From positions 1-6,682 of the forward strand of contig DASPKC010000449.1 in assembly GCA_035628295.1 (NCBI GenBank): a stretch of DNA of 6,682 nt, in the 5' to 3' direction. A program made the translations under genes and the position numbers. The notes under the pieces were generated by a model. That model was not told the DNA's origin, did no database searches, and saw only the letters and a list, made by a program, of their open reading frames with translations. Origin of the DNA: Baekduia sp035628295. GTDB lineage: Bacteria; Actinomycetota; Thermoleophilia; Solirubrobacterales; Solirubrobacteraceae. Shown piece after piece: positions 5,465 to 6,682 of this stretch (position 1 is its first letter; each line of letters begins with the position of its first letter).

Positions 5465-6682
5465 GCAGCCGCTGCTGGTCGAGCCGTCGCTGGAGGAGGT
5501 CCGCGAGCTCGCGCGCGACCACGACCTGGTCCCGCTGCGCCACACGTTCATCGACGACTGCGAGACGCCGGTCAGCGCGTTCCTGAAGCTCCGCGGCGCG
5601 CGCGCCGAGCATCCGTCGTTCCTGCTGGAGTCCGCCGAGCAGGGCAAGCAGGTCGGGCGCTGGAGCTTCCTGGGCATCCGCCCGCGGGGCGTGGTGCGCT
5701 GGTCGCTGGGCGACGACGGCGATCCGTACGCGCTGGCCGAGCAGGACGCCGCGCTGCGCCAGGCGCCGTTCGCCGACGCGCCGCCGTTCACGGGCGGGGC
5801 GGTGGGGTTCTTCGGCTACGACCTGGTGCGCACCGTCGAGACGACGCTCGGGCCGCCAAACCCGGATCCGTTGGGGCTGCCGGACATGGCGCTCATGCTG
5901 TCCGACGTGCTGGTGGTCTTCGACCACCTCAAGCACACGGTGACCATCCTCGTCAACGTCAGCGCCGACGACGTCGACGCGTCCTATGCCGACGCGCAGC
6001 GCACGATCCGCGAGGCCCGCGAGGCGCTGGCCGGGCCCGTGCCGCGCGTGGCGGCGGGCCGGCCCCCGCGGCCGGTCCCGGAGTTCACCTCCAACCTCGA
6101 GCGCGAGCAGTTCGAGGGCATGGTCGAGCGCATCGTCGAGTACGTCCACGCGGGCGACGCGTTCCAGGTCGTCCCGTCGCAGCGCTGGAGCGCGCCGTTG
6201 TCGGGCATCGACCCGTTCAGCGTCTACCGGGGGCTGCGGGTCGTCAACCCGTCGCCGTACATGTACTTCCTGGACTTCCTCGACTTCCAGGTGGCGGGCG
6301 CGTCGCCGGAGCCGCTGCTCACGGTCCACGGCCGCCGCGCCTCGACGCGGCCCATCGCCGGCACCCGGCCGATCGACGCCGACCCCGACGAGCTGCTGGC
6401 CGACGAGAAGGAGCGCGCCGAGCACGTCATGCTCGTCGACCTCGGCCGCAACGATCTCGGCCGCGTCTGCGACTTCGGGTCGGTCCGCGTCGACGACTTC
6501 ATGGCCGTCGAGACCTACAGCCACGTCATGCACATCGTCAGCTCGGTGTCGGGCACGCTGCGCCAGGAGGTCGGGCCGGTCGACGCGCTGCGGGCGATCC
6601 TGCCGGCCGGGACGCTGTCGGGCGCGCCGAAGGTGCGGGCGATGGAGATCATCGACGACCTGGAGCCGGTGAAGCGCGGCCC
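5448..6682 (+). CDS. trpE: Anthranilate synthase component I (3' end outside window)
   Basis: TrpE converts chorismate to anthranilate, using ammonia supplied by the glutamine amidotransferase subunit TrpG. The frame has no ATG or GTG near its 5' end. TTG 5448 is chosen because GAGGA (5437-5441) stands 6 bases upstream, and the encoded N-terminus (DAVAEQPLLVEPSLEEV) flows into conserved sequence. Residues 59-62 are LLES, the allosteric tryptophan-binding element, and NPSPYM (267-272) is also intact, so feedback inhibition is expected. Catalytic-domain motifs follow in order: GASPEPLL (284-291), IAGTR (303-307), DEKERAEHVML (319-329), DLGRNDLGRV (331-340), HVMHIVSSVSG (359-369) and SGAPKVRAMEIIDDLEP (391-407). 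About 411 residues are present; the usual length is near 490-520, so some 80-110 residues continue beyond the right edge. The gene overlaps hisIE by 17 bases. Confidence 0.95.
   Translation, partial: MDAVAEQPLLVEPSLEEVRELARDHDLVPLRHTFIDDCETPVSAFLKLRGARAEHPSFLLESAEQGKQVGRWSFLGIRPRGVVRWSLGDDGDPYALAEQDAALRQAPFADAPPFTGGAVGFFGYDLVRTVETTLGPPNPDPLGLPDMALMLSDVLVVFDHLKHTVTILVNVSADDVDASYADAQRTIREAREALAGPVPRVAAGRPPRPVPEFTSNLEREQFEGMVERIVEYVHAGDAFQVVPSQRWSAPLSGIDPFSVYRGLRVVNPSPYMYFLDFLDFQVAGASPEPLLTVHGRRASTRPIAGTRPIDADPDELLADEKERAEHVMLVDLGRNDLGRVCDFGSVRVDDFMAVETYSHVMHIVSSVSGTLRQEVGPVDALRAILPAGTLSGAPKVRAMEIIDDLEPVKRG

Noticed and set aside
5286..6533. Minus-strand frame (415 codons) opposite hisIE and trpE
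   Set aside because: The plus strand has unbroken HisE and TrpE motifs; the minus translation is a compositional shadow.
1..6682. CRISPR arrays, insertion sequences, attachment sites, phage or toxin-antitoxin genes
   Set aside because: I saw no regularly spaced repeats, transposase or integrase motifs, or terminal inverted repeats; genes are densely packed and housekeeping in type.

Overview
This is a very GC-rich bacterial window with no visible mobile DNA. The gene content, the GTG and TTG start codons, the -10-like TANNNT hexamers placed close to start codons, and the gene types (a single-copy ArsA-like ATPase, a membrane-anchored lytic-transglycosylase-like protein, an actinobacterial-style phytoene synthase) suggest a high-GC actinobacterium. 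Solirubrobacterales/Thermoleophilia is my best guess, but that placement is inference from overall look and not a measured result.

Layout from left to right: (1) the C-terminal 177 residues of the ribosome-assembly GTPase Era (+), cut by the left window edge. (2) A 256-base convergent intergenic stretch (535-790) with several predicted hairpins and no convincing gene. (3) Two minus-strand genes: a GTG-start, single-TM protein with an extracytoplasmic lytic-transglycosylase-like domain (791-1945), and upstream of it an ArsA/Get3-family ATPase (2024-2929). (4) A divergent gap of only 26 bases, then a tight plus-strand isoprenoid pair: phytoene/squalene synthase (2956-3729) and a geranylgeranyl-reductase-type flavoprotein (3733-4854). 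(5) A GC hairpin and a -10-like hexamer, then the amino-acid genes: a fused hisIE (4868-5464) and trpE (5448 to the right edge), which starts at a TTG inside the end of hisIE.

Functionally the window joins housekeeping (Era), the cell envelope (transglycosylase-like protein, ArsA-like ATPase), isoprenoid lipid or pigment synthesis (synthase plus reductase) and amino-acid biosynthesis (histidine steps 2-3, and the first step of tryptophan from chorismate). I do not see a strikingly new system. The points most worth a second look are the transglycosylase-like domain, whose expected catalytic Glu reads as Gly; the synthase-reductase pair; the structured convergent intergenic region; the hairpin-plus-promoter junction ahead of hisIE; and the hisIE/trpE overlap with its TTG start.
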